A model generated the notes under the pieces. That model saw only the letters and a list, made by a program, of their open reading frames with translations. It was not told the DNA's origin and did not search any database. The translations under genes were made by a program, and so were the position numbers. 64,000 nucleotides of DNA from Adenophora triphylla var. japonica (lineage: Eukaryota > Streptophyta > Magnoliopsida > Asterales > Campanulaceae): positions 1 to 64,000 of the forward strand of contig JAFEMH010007430.1 of the NCBI GenBank assembly GCA_022495995.1, in the 5' to 3' direction. Every line of letters begins with the position of its first letter. The first letter of the stretch is position 1. This document shows, piece after piece, positions 44,408-55,238 of this stretch.

Positions 44408-44667
44408 TTTTAGATAAGACAAATCAAAAGACTTTAATGTGTGTGAATTCAAGAATCAAAGGACCCTCCAATATTAATAACTCATCTAAAATTCGAATTT
44501 ATATTTTGCATGTCATTTTGCTTCAAGAATTAAATAGTAAGCAGTTCATCTGATGTTACGCATCATAGGTCCGGTGGCAAGTTGAAGATAAAAGACAAAT
44601 GTTTAGACATTATTCTTTTTTTTTTTTTAATATGAAAATACTTTAAATAATTTTTAAAAATTATTAT

Positions 44668-45320
44668 TGAGCATATCAAAGTATCGAGTTGGTTGCGAGT
44701 AAGCGTCACAGCAATTATTGCCACCATATTCTCTATGGGCTAGGCCCAATCAATACATGGCTCAAGGCCCATCTCATGTATCAGTCGACTAAGTTCATTG
44801 TCCGACCTACTAGGTCCCGACTTAACTTAGTCCGACCGTATGACCCAGTCATATTTCGGGTACGATCCAACTCTACTCGACAGTCAGGTCGACCCAAACA
44901 CAAGTGTCGACCTCGACCTGCCAAAGCAAGCGTCGACCTAACGGTTACAGGCGCACGTGCAATTACTCTTTTCATAACTGCATCCCTACAAATCAGGAAC
45001 CGTTTTAGGACACGTTCACATGATGAATAACCGTCCCATAAATCACGGAGCTCATGTATAGCCCCACCAAAAATAACCGCATTCATCAACTATAAATATT
45101 TCATCACTACCACGGTTATAAGGTAACTGCTATTTTGTTATCAGAATTCCATTATTCAATACGTATTTGCTCTTCAATCATCAAATACTTACTCTCACAC
45201 CCGAGGGTCTAAGCCGAAGACACATCCGGCTAGTCGTGGGTTCTGATTTCAGGTCAAGGAGCTAGGTGATCAGTCCTGCCACGTGGAGAAAGATTGATAA
45301 GCACATTTCCTGCGGCATCA
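44668..45320 (+). mobile_element. Solo LTR of the A/B family, copy 2 (duplicate)
   Basis: TGAGCATATC...GCATCA, 653 bp, flanked by ATTAT (44663-44667, 45321-45325) exactly as copy 1. Same insertion site in duplicated DNA. Its first 60 bp are disturbed (GTTGCGAGTAAGCG for GTCAAGCGAGTAAAGCCC). Confidence 0.9.
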
Positions 45321-45877
45321 ATTATTAATATGGACATTTCAGCTTTAATTAATATGGACATTTTGAAATAATATGAGTAAACTACTTTTTCTTACTCGTA
45401 CTATTTTAGGGTTCATTAATTTGGTCATCATATTTTTAGCATTGCAGCAAATGAAACATTAATTCGTACTTATAAATAATGTAATATAGCTTCCTTTATG
45501 ATTATTTTTTATTAGTTTTATGACATTTTGTCATAAAAAAAAAACTTTAATTTTAAAAGAAAAGTAGCGTCCTTTTATAATTTAGCTCGCATATGGATAA
45601 AACTAATGTTGCAAAGATTACATTTGCTATATAAGAATGATGGTAAAATTGATAAATCTCTAAAATGTAAGCTGATGAAAATAAATTTGTACTTTACTTC
45701 TTAAAAAAGTAAACTAGATAATTTCAGCATTTCATTCATTTCAAAATAACTGTTAATTTTGAAGAAAAGAAATCATCCCAAAATAATTATCATTATTTTT
45801 ATGGAAATATTTCACAATATTTTAAGAAAATGACTGCCGATTTTGAAAAAGAAAAATTCCAAATTAATTGTCAAATA
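45321..45877. other. AT-rich intergenic sequence
   Basis: Homology to the first duplicated copy ends near 45350. Nothing else seen. Confidence 0.5.
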
Positions 45878-46137
45878 CTCCCTCCGTCCCTAAATGTTTG
45901 TCTCATTTCCCCTTTTCCTTTGTCCCAAAAAGTTAGTCTCATTTCCAAAATTAAAGCTTCAAAATCACTAAATTTTCAAAACTTGTAACATTTAGAGACG
46001 GAGTATTACATAACGGCGGTGTATATTATCAATAATTTTCAAAGCGTTCGTAAAAATAACCAAAATTAAAGCTTCAAAATCACTAAATTAAAATGTTTGA
46101 AAAGTCAAATGGGACAAACATTTAGGGACGGAGGGAG
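45878..46137. mobile_element. Stowaway-like MITE (260 bp), composite
   Basis: Terminal repeats CTCCCTCCGTCCCTAAATGT and its inverse, TA on both sides (45876-45877, 46138-46139). Inside is a second near-terminus GAGACGGAGTA (about 45995) and an approximately 27-bp internal direct repeat around AAATTAAAGCTTCAAAATCAC (about 45950 and 46066). Confidence 0.88.
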
Positions 46138-47197
46138 TATTAAGACTATATTGATATTGTTCTAAAATTTGATTTTTAAGACGAGAAATAATTTTAAAAT
46201 TGTGTATGTCCATTTTACATTTAATAAAATATATTAAAATGTACACTTGCCTTATTTTAAATCAATAATTGGAGATTACTTCATGTTTATTTGCCGTTGA
46301 AATTGCTTTAAAATTATTTTTTAAGCCATATTTTAAACTAAAAATTGTAAAAATTATTACAGAAAGGATGATGATGTAACTTTATTACTTTTTTTTTTTT
46401 TTTTTTTTGAACAAAGAGGATGATAAATCATGGGAAAGTGAAATATTTGAATTAAAGCACCTTCGAATTTGATAATAACCCCTCCCTTCCTTCTCTCCGA
46501 TTAAAACTCCCCCAGAATTGAATTGTAGCGTTTGTAGCCGTCTGATTTGCTAATGTTACCGATGAAATCAGATATTCAAAAAAAAAAAAAAAAGGAAACA
46601 GAAATAAAAGAATAATATCAAGCTACAAATTAGTTACAAAAGCTTGCTAACAAATTTTTAGATGTAATAATTTTATTGGTGTTTTTAATTAGTACAGCGA
46701 GTATACTATCAATACAACCAATAAAATATTCTCAACTCATTTTATAACTTTTTTTTATACCCCTCGAAATAAAATGCTACTCCTACTCCTACTCCTTAAA
46801 TAGATGTACAAGTAGGAGAATTAAACATCCACAAGAGGTGAAGAGGGGCACGGAGAAGCCGTGTCTGGGCATTCAAAGCAGTCTTGCTCTGCTAGCTCCC
46901 TCTTCAATTCTTCCATATCTTTGTTTCTTTGCTACTTCCATCTCCCAACACGCCTCTCTCTCTCATCTAAGCAATAGTCCATTTTCAAACCTGTGCCATT
47001 CGGGCTGCCAGTCACTGAGAGACCGGTGGCTGGTGGTTCAGGATTTAGTTCGGCAAAGCTGGGAACCTGGGTATCAAAAAAAAAAATCCATTTTCATTTT
47101 CTTTCTTTTTTTTCCAATAATATTACAGCTACAATAAATAAATAAATATAATACTCCTCCCAGCATACTCGTATATGATTAAATTTATATATCTTCT
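46138..47197. other. Intergenic sequence before Copia element D
   Basis: Poly-T at 46390-46409, poly-A at 46578-46594. Frame 46838-47137 (99 codons, MKRGTEKPCLGIQSS) lies in a CT-rich, leader-like stretch and could be a remnant of a gene 5' end, but no homology is recognised. Confidence 0.4.
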
Positions 47198-47665
47198 GTT
47201 AAGGATGAAGCTCTTGATGTCACTAGAGGTAATCAAACAAAGAAGGAAGAAGTTGCGACTGAGGCACCCGCCCCATCCTACACCATGCGCCCGCCTCGCA
47301 TTGAAGAAAACAACACTGAAGTCTCGGACCTTGAGGCGCACGCCTCAAGCAATCTCAAGCGGCCGCCTCAAGGCCCATTCTCTCGGCCACAGATTCTGGA
47401 AGCCATGCGCCCGCCTGGCCCAAGCCTAGGCGCCCGCCTCGGCTCTTGTTCAGCTCCTGCTCAATTTTGGAAACATGCTAAAGTTTCCTAATCTATCTTT
47501 TCTACTTGTATTAGAAATATATTATCAATCTCATAGATTAGGAAACTATATTATTCTCCTTGTATAGTTGGGATTTACAATCCTTGTACAATTAGGATTC
47601 TCTAATTGTAACTATAAATATTTGTTCAATGTGAATAAACAAGCTAAGGCTTTCAAAATCTTACA
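47198..47665 (+). mobile_element. 5' LTR of Copia element D
   Basis: Ends CTTACA at 47665, directly before the primer site. TATA box 47613-47620. Start at TGTTAAGGATG (47198) is inferred from the related LTR at 38067-38606. U3 holds six motifs of the form CCATGCGCCCGCCTC. Confidence 0.75.
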
Positions 47666-47677
47666 TGGTATCAGAGC
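47666..47677 (+). promoter_or_regulatory. Primer binding site of D (initiator tRNA-Met)
   Basis: TGGTATCAGAGC immediately after the LTR. Confidence 0.9.
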
Positions 47678-47736
47678 ATCAAAGATTCATAGCTTAAGTC
47701 CCTGCAAGTTTTCGGCAACCCCTCCCCTTCTTCCCC

Positions 47737-48756
47737 ATGGCCGGCAACCCCTCTTCCACCATCCCCAACTCCGTCGAATCCGATCAACCCCTCCTCTTAG
47801 TTAATTTATCCTACTGCAGTTCCCTCACACCTCTAACCTACCTTACATGGGCGTCCCAAATCACCTCTATCCTCTTTGGCCTCGACCTTCTAAAGTTTGT
47901 CGATGGCACCCACCCTAAACCCGAGGATAACATTATTACCGCCAATCCTGCCGTCGCGAAAACCGACGATGAACCGGCTAAACCCGCCACCACTACATCT
48001 ATCCCTAACCCGGCCGCCATTACATGGTCCCGCCAAGATCGCCTCATCCTTGGGGCTCTCATAGGTACCTTAGATCCTATCGTAGCTCCCCTAGTCCACC
48101 AAGCCACCACCTCCCATGAAGCTTGGACCACCCTCAAAACTACATATGCCAACCCCTCCCGTGGCCATATTCTTCAAATAAAGGACAACCTTGCCAACCT
48201 CACCAAAAACCAACTCTCCATCTCGAAATACATGAATGCCGTCAAATCCTACACCGACAAACTCGCCGTCCTAGGTAAACCCATGGATTCGAAGACATAA
48301 CCTACACCATCCTCAAAGGTCTAGATTATGAAACATTCAAACCCGTTATAGACTCAACCCGCGCCCGTGACAATCCCATCTCCTTTGAAGCCCTCCATGA
48401 AAAACTCATCCAACATGAACTCACCATTAAACAATCCTCCCCCACCCACCCCCCCCCCACCACCGCCTTCACCGCCCAAGCCCACTCATCATCAAGCCGC
48501 AACACCTACCGCCCTCCAACCCTCGCCATCTCCTTCCCCCCATACTCCCTCCCGCCTTCCATTCAAAGGCAAGTGTCAATATTGTCACAACATTGGCCAT
48601 GTCATCTCCCAATGTCGCAGATTCAAACATGAACACCCCACCGTAAACTCCCCCCTCAACCTCGCCCAAACCAAAACCAATACCCTAACCAACAACACCC
48701 CCAAGCCCACACTGTCGCCTATCCCAACCCCTCTCCCCCTCCGTCTTGGCTCATAG
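47737..48756 (+). CDS. Copia gag of element D (one frameshift)
   Basis: Gag begins MAGNPSSTIPNSVES at 47737. It has the Copia capsid pattern: LTYLTWASQITSILFGLDLLKFVDG (about residues 31-55), WSRQDRLILGALIGTLDP, AWTTLKTTYANPSRGHILQIKD. The frame stops at 48300 but the sequence continues in another frame (HEDITYTILKGL, FEALHEKLIQHE), then the 48367 frame carries the CCHC knuckle CQYCHNIGHVISQC (about 48574-48615). A proline/serine-rich linker lies between. Confidence 0.85.
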
Positions 48757-48946
48757 ATAGCGGTGCCACCAACCACATCACCAATGACCTCTCCAACCTA
48801 GCCCTACACACACCCTACAATGGCAGTGACGACGTTATCATCGGCGAAGGTTCCACTCTTTCGATCTCTCACATAAGTTCCTTCTCTCTCCCCACATCCT
48901 CCTCTCTTCTTAAATTTAATAGTGTCTTACATGTCCCCCTCATTAC
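48740..48946 (+). pseudogene. Copia protease start of D, interrupted by element C
   Basis: PSWLIDSGATNHITNDLSNL contains the aspartic protease DSGA site. It runs to CTCATTAC at 48946, where element C is inserted; the reading resumes at 60616. Confidence 0.85.
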
Positions 48947-50647
48947 TGTGATGAACCCAATTTTTTTTTGAAAATCAAACGGAGTCGCCACGCCATTTTT
49001 GTTTTAAGGGCCAAAACTTTGAAAAATGCCCGAGATCAGAAATTTAGGTTCGGAGGTCACGTTACGTGCGGGGAAGGACGTTAGTGTGCACCCGGAACGC
49101 CTCGTAAAAACGAGTCTTCCAAACATTCAAAATCCTTTGTTGTGTGTGTGTGTGTGTGTGTGTGTGTTTTGGCCAAAATAAGTTGAAACTGAGGTAAGTA
49201 AAAATTGGGAGCTCTTTTTAAGGCTTTAAACTGATCCCATGATTTTTTGGGTGATTTTTGGGTTGAGATTTGGCACTCAAAAGATTTTCGGAAGTTGAAA
49301 ACCATTTCTGCCAGAATGAAAAAGGCAGTTGACCCTTGACTTTGAAATGGACTTTAGGGCTTGAAAACTCCAGAATCTGGGAAAAGTTCGGGAATGAAAA
49401 ATGTTCAAAACACCTAAAAAAAGGTTTCTGTAAAAGAACTTTTCATTTTGAAGATGATTTGAGGGGTCAAAACCTTCTGGAAATCTCAGATCTGAAATCT
49501 GGATTTCCAGAAGCTGATGAACTGGCCTCTAAAAGAAAAATTGAAAAGAGGAGTTTTACTCACGCAAAAAATAAATTAAAAATATGTCTGGAAAGCTCTG
49601 GATGTTGGCTACAAAAAGTATTTTGTAGTCAACACCCAATTCCAAGTTTTACTGGGTCCAAAAAATAGGAAAACGGACTGAGTTCTCAGAACAATGCTAC
49701 TGGACAGCAAGATGTTCTTGAGGAGAAATGTGATTTTTGGGGGGTTTACATCCATGTTCACCCCATTTTCATCCCTAGACTTGGTACCACTACTTTTTGT
49801 TAAGTGGTTATCATATTCAAGTCATCCTTGGGGAATTTATGGGGTTGAAACATGTCCTTTGCAAAGGGAAAGGGGGTTTTGTAAAGATGAAACCAAGGAG
49901 AAAGAATTGACTAAAGATCTAAAATGTGGACCACTTGAGATGGTCATTCATGAAGATGAACTTCAAGATGACCATCTTAGGTCAAAACTCAAGTTAAACT
50001 AGACATAAAATAAGTCAAAGTAAGAAGAACAAGATGATCAAGAGATCAAAAGAGAATTTTAGGGTTTTGAGAAGGAGGGCTTTACCAATGGTGACACCCT
50101 ATCTTCCTAGGCTTGGAATTTGACTTGAAGAGTATCAAGATTTGGTGTTTGGCTTGAGGAGTATCAAGGTTTGGTGTGTTTGGTATTTGATTGGGAAATA
50201 TTCAAGAGAAAATGGTGGCAATCTAAGGATTCCCACTGTTTTCTCTCTATATTTCGCCAGAACTTCGTTGCTGTGAGTAAGTTGTGTTCTGTAAACTGAG
50301 AGAGGAGGGTTCAATTTATAGGCCCCTGAAATTTACATACATATCCGCGCGGATGAGAAGTGCAGCGTGCACTGTTCATTAATTACAGCTTCAGGCTTTG
50401 GACAGGAAGAATAATCTTTTCAAAATTCAAATTAATCAGCCAGTTTTTGTTCCAGCCATTTCTATTTTTGGTTTTTCTTATTTCTTTTGCTTTTTTGATT
50501 CCTTTCCTTGGTTTATCCTTAAATAACAATGCCCATTTTGCCCTCATTTTGTTAGAAATGTTAGGAATATTAGGAATGTTAGTAATGTTATAACTTTCGT
50601 TAATTTTCTAACGAAAATGCTAACAAGCTCAAATTGGAGCACTTACA
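48947..50647 (-). mobile_element. 3' LTR of element C
   Basis: On the minus strand TGTAAGTGC...TTCATCACA. (TG)n microsatellite at 49140-49167. Open frames 49336-49668 and 49694-50002 recur in the other LTR at 59299 and 59657 and are regarded as chance. 'ATTTATAGGCCC' near 50316 may mark the TATA side on the plus strand. Confidence 0.93.
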
Positions 50648-50814
50648 GTAGCCCCTCGGCGACGGCGCTTTCGAAGGAAGCGGGGTCGTCGATAAGAGTA
50701 AGGCTCCATATTTTGGCAGGATGATCAAGTGATCGAGTGGCTGAACCTATTTAATAGGCTACCTACGTATCCTTAAGAGGAATCAAGCCAGTCGTAGTTC
50801 GGGTCTTTAGCCCT

Positions 50815-51425
50815 AAGATTGGACTATTTTTGGGAAGTCGCCCTAAGACCTGACTATTTTTTGGGAAGTCACCCTATGATTGACTATTTTTGGGAAGTCA
50901 CCCTATGGTTTGACTATTTTGGGGAAGTCGCCCTAGGATCTGACTATTTTTGGGAAGTCACCCTAAGATCTGACTATTTTTGGGAAGTCACCCTATGGTT
51001 TGACTATTTTTGGGAAGTCGCCCTGTAATCTGACTGTTTTTGGGAAGTCACCCTATGGTTTGACTATTTTGGGGAAGTCGCCCTAAGATCTGACTATTTT
51101 TGGGAAGTCACCCTATGGTTTGACTATTTTTGGGAAGTCGCCCTGTAATCTGACTGTTTTTGGGAAGTCACCCTATGGTTTGACTATTTTGGGGAAGTCG
51201 CCCTATGGTTTGACTATTTTTGGGAAGTCGCCCTGTAATCCATTGTTTTTGGGAAGTCACCCTATGGTTGGACTATTTTGGGGAAGTCGCCCTATGATCT
51301 GACTATTTTGGAAAGTCGCCCTGTAATCTGACTGTTTTTGGGAAGTCACCCTATGGTTTGACTATTTTGGGGAAGTCACCCTATGGTTTGACTATTTTTG
51401 GGAAGTCGCCCTATGATCTGATGAT
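50815..51425. repeat. 30-bp minisatellite, about 20 copies, element C
   Basis: Unit TTTGACTATTTTTGGGAAGT plus CACCCTATGG or CGCCCTAAGATC variants. Several units form higher-order pairs (CACCCTATGG followed by CGCCCTGTAATC). The plus-strand DYFWEV frames are repeats of the unit. Confidence 0.95.
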
Positions 51426-51689
51426 AATGTTCTTTTAGAAAAGTAGTTGACTAAGATATGCTTTCATACCTGTCTTTGTGCTTACCCGTAGTTGCCTGGA
51501 AGGACCGAGGCTACGGTGATGTTGATGAAGAGTTGTTAAGTTGCTGTTCGTGGGACGGTTTCGCCGACGATTTCTTTGTCTTTGGAAGCATTTTGACTGA
51601 AGGAGGAGTTTGGTTGAGTCTGCGCATCTTCTTTGGTGATCGTCAACCTTGTAGAGGTGGTTGAGCTTGTATTCACATTGGGACTTCTT

Positions 51690-52085
51690 GCTTTTGAGAA
51701 CTTGGTGTCTCTGGCCGCATTGTATTGGAGAGCTTGGCGTCTCTGACCTTCTTGCCTTGGAGAACTTGGCGTCTCTGACCGATTTGTATTTGAGAACTTG
51801 GCGTCCCTGACCGATTTGTATTGGAGAACTTGGCGTCTCTGACCGACTGGCATTTGATTTGCATTTGAGAACTTGGCGTCCCTGACCGAACTGTATTTGA
51901 GAACTTGGCGTCTCTGACCGAATTGTATTTGAGAACTTGGCGTCTCTGACCAACTGGCATTTGATTTGCATTTGAGAACTTGGCGTCCCTGACCGATTTG
52001 CATTTTGAGAACTCGGCGTCCCTGACCGACTTGTATTCGAGAACTTGGCGTCTCTGACCGAATTGTAGACACTGGAGGTGGTCTT
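51690..52085. repeat. 31-44-bp minisatellite, about 11 copies, element C
   Basis: Unit GAGAACTTGGCGTCTCTGAC plus CGAATTGTATTT, with longer units inserting CTGGCATTTGATTTG. All three minus-strand frames stay open through the array (51435-52193, 51536-52072, 51673-52377), giving repeated VRDAKFSN, GQRRQVLKY and RSETPSSQ peptides. Confidence 0.92.
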
Positions 52086-52379
52086 CATTGGGGCTGTTTT
52101 CATCCATTTGTGGACATTGGAGGTCGTCTTTAGCAAGTTGCAGACGCCGGAGCTTGTCTTTGTCAAACTGTAGATGTTGGAGGGCGTCTTCATTCATTGG
52201 AGGTCGTCTTTGGTGAAGATCATCCTTGCCGAAAAAAGGGGGATTTGATTTCACGTTTGAATTCCTGCATTCGTTAGTGAAGAGGAAGATGCATATATGG
52301 CATTCATGATGACAGATGCATGCATGGAACCAAAAATGATTATGGGATGATGCATTTACTTGCTTTCGAAGATGCACTT

Positions 52380-55230
52380 AGCCTAAGCTTCTTGGCAGGA
52401 AAATTATGATTTATGATCTTCGATGATTTAGGATTATTCCTATTGACTCAAGTTTTGTGCATGCTACATGAGCCCTTGGGAGATTTTTAGTGGGGATGCA
52501 TGGGTATGGAGACTGCTTGGAACAGATTTTGATCAAGTGGGGGATGAGAACCCTTGGTCGCGATTTAAACAGCGGTTGTTGGTGAGGTTTTGTCAGCAAT
52601 ATCACATGGACCTCAATCTTGATGAGATTGGATTCGGATCCCGGGTCTTGATTGAAACTTTCCCTCTCATTCTTGGTCATTTGAAGGCGTCTTTGACGGA
52701 CTTTAGGGCCAACGTTGATACGAGTGAAGCTTCTTTCATTTGGATGAGTGTGACCTTGGCCGAAACCTTGTCCGGAGGATGATTTGATGGAATTGCTAAT
52801 GCGGGAGAAACCCCGATCTTGAATTCCGATGCTACGGGAAGGCTGCCGTGTACCAAGTTACGAAATTTGAAATTCTTTCTTGCGACTTGATAAAATTCGG
52901 GTCCAAAAGACCATCTTGACAAAGCCCCGGATCCCGAGTAGGCAAAGTCCAGATTTTGAAGAAGTGATTTGGCGAGTCTATCTCGTGGTGAAGAACCCAA
53001 CGTGGACCCAAAGATGACTATATAAGCCCCGGCTTGAAGAGGCGCTACGGGAGAACACAGGAGAACCGCAGCAAGCCCCAAAGCATGAAGAAATTCGAGT
53101 AGTCTTACGGAGGGGGAACCCATCTTTTCGGACCTTAGTCAACCGATTCTTGGACAAGACTCAGAAATGTTTACGTGCAGGGGCATATCTTTTGAAAGAT
53201 GGGAATGTCTCCCGAATTTGTGTATGACACTCTCGCTTTTGGTTTGACTCTTTTGAGAGAGTATAAGCATCACAAGGTGTGGAAAAGTGTATGGAAGCCC
53301 CTGCGGGACAGAAAGACAGTGTTTGGCTCTATTTCCCTATGATGGAGAGAGAGAAGACTTGTCGAGACACTTGAAAACTTATCTTATTCATGATGATCAC
53401 AAGGCTGCTTAAAACCCTTTGTTAATGTTCGGGTTATTCAATCCCTAAATCTGATATGAACAAATATTTTGATTAATCATAAGGAGAAAACCAACTGATA
53501 TCGAAAATTAAGCTTGGATGGGCGGAAAGTGTATAGGGACGATCCTTGATGAGACCGGATTTTTTTTTTGAGATTTGTATGTGATTTCGACCGGACCATT
53601 TCTGGTTGCCTACGTTCCCTCCATTATGAAGAGCTCAGGTCGCCGTAGTTCGGGCTTATCCCGAATGAAAAAATGAATGTTGAAATTCGAGGGTCTGAGG
53701 ACCTTTGGGGATTTTGAGGATTTGGAGGATTGAATAACATATCCCCTTAGAGTGTCCATGAAAGACACGGATGCGAAGCCCCAGTGGGACATCCACGGCA
53801 AGTGTTTGTGAGGAGAAATGAAATATGCTCACATGAAGGGAAGGGTTGAATTTGCACAATCTTTGATTGGTAATTTTGAACCAAAATGGATTAGATTCCA
53901 ATTTAAGCAAGCAATGAAGCATTAATTTGATCCTGACATCGAGGATATTAGAATGAAACTGCTATCGTAGGGGACCGTAGTTGGGTTTAGGGCTTCGATC
54001 GGCTATCGGGTGATTTGGGAGATTATGACCTCTTGAGATGAGAGGCCGGCTAGGCCTTTTACCGATGAACTTCTAAAGATGAGAGGTTGGCTCGCGGGGA
54101 TGTGTTTGGGAAATCTATGGCGAGGAAGATTGATTGCCTCCAAGAATGAGAGGTCAGATTTTGACTTGGCCAAGGGCAAGGGTAATGGTGATGGGAGTAT
54201 CCTCTAAAATTGAGAGGATGGCTTGGGATTGGTTTAAGGTAATGATAAGAGGAAGTCCGAGCAACTGACAACTTTTTTGCGATCTTGCGAGAATTCAGGC
54301 TCCTTTTTGATCATTGGAGAGCTTCTTGAGATGTCGGGGACTTTTGAGTTCTTCTTCTTTTTTTTTTTGGAAGGCTTCCTGAGGAGCTTGGAATTATATC
54401 CGAGATTGTGAGGATTTTAAAATCCTTCTTCTTTTTTTTTTTGTTTTTTTTTTTTTTGTTTTTTTTTTTGTTTTTTTTTTTTGTTTTTTTTTTTTTTTTT
54501 TTTGTTTTTTTTGACTTGGAAAGCTTCTGAGGAGTTGAGGATTATCTTTGTCCTTCCTTCATGGCTTGAGATAATTTGCGCATCGCCGATTCTCGAAGCT
54601 AACTTCTCGGGCTCGCTTGGACTTTCTCTCGGTATGGAGCAAAAATGATGGCTAAACCGGGTTTCAAAACACGCCGATCTTGAAATGAGAGGGTAGTGTT
54701 TAGTAAGGGTGAGGTAATGGCTTTCCTATGGGTGAAAGGTTTCAACCGCAATCCCTACGAGATTAAGTCTTCATTGCTTGCTTAAGCTTTATATGAGAAA
54801 AGATCCATGCAAATTCATCGAGCAACGAGATGATGATGATGAAAGGGATGTGAGCATATGAGATGCAAGATGGGGAGTTGGTAAGCCCCAATTTGGGAAG
54901 GATATCAATTGATTTTCTCACTCCGATTAGTTTAAATATTAATCATTTTCGAAGAATTAGTGGTTGAGCAAAGACAAGTGATCATTTTGGATAAAACCAT
55001 TTCAATTAAGTGTAACGTGGGTGCGCAAATGATGTCTCGAGTCTAGCAAGAAAAGAAAAAAGACTTATATTAAAAATTAGACACTTAACTACTATGTCCA
55101 AAATGGACTACAACGACAAATGTCCGGGAAGGACTTAGGTGAAAGAAAAGTACTAGAACCTACGAAGGTTGACTCAAAAGACTATTTTAAAGATAGGTAG
55201 CCCCGGTCTAGCCGCTCTTTCTTTGTTGAA
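52380..55230. other. Non-coding internal region of element C, no pol found
   Basis: Open frames are short and on both strands (plus 52468-52782; minus 53123-52677) without recognised motifs. A CCTACGT...GTAGTT(C/G)GG-type block recurs here (about 53609-53660), matching one at 50760-50800. 54415-54512 is a long T tract broken by single G. GATGAGAGGTTGGC-like segments repeat at 54038, 54076, 54147 and 54208. Confidence 0.5.
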
Positions 55231-55238
55231 CCATGCAT

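Noticed and set aside
42454..45089. Paired frames (plus 42454-42708, minus 42767-42459 and duplicates at 44689, 44781)
   Set aside because: All inside solo LTRs of the A/B family.
49336..50002. 110- and 102-codon frames repeated at 59299-59965
   Set aside because: They lie within both LTRs of element C; duplication is explained by the LTR pair, and no domain is recognisable.
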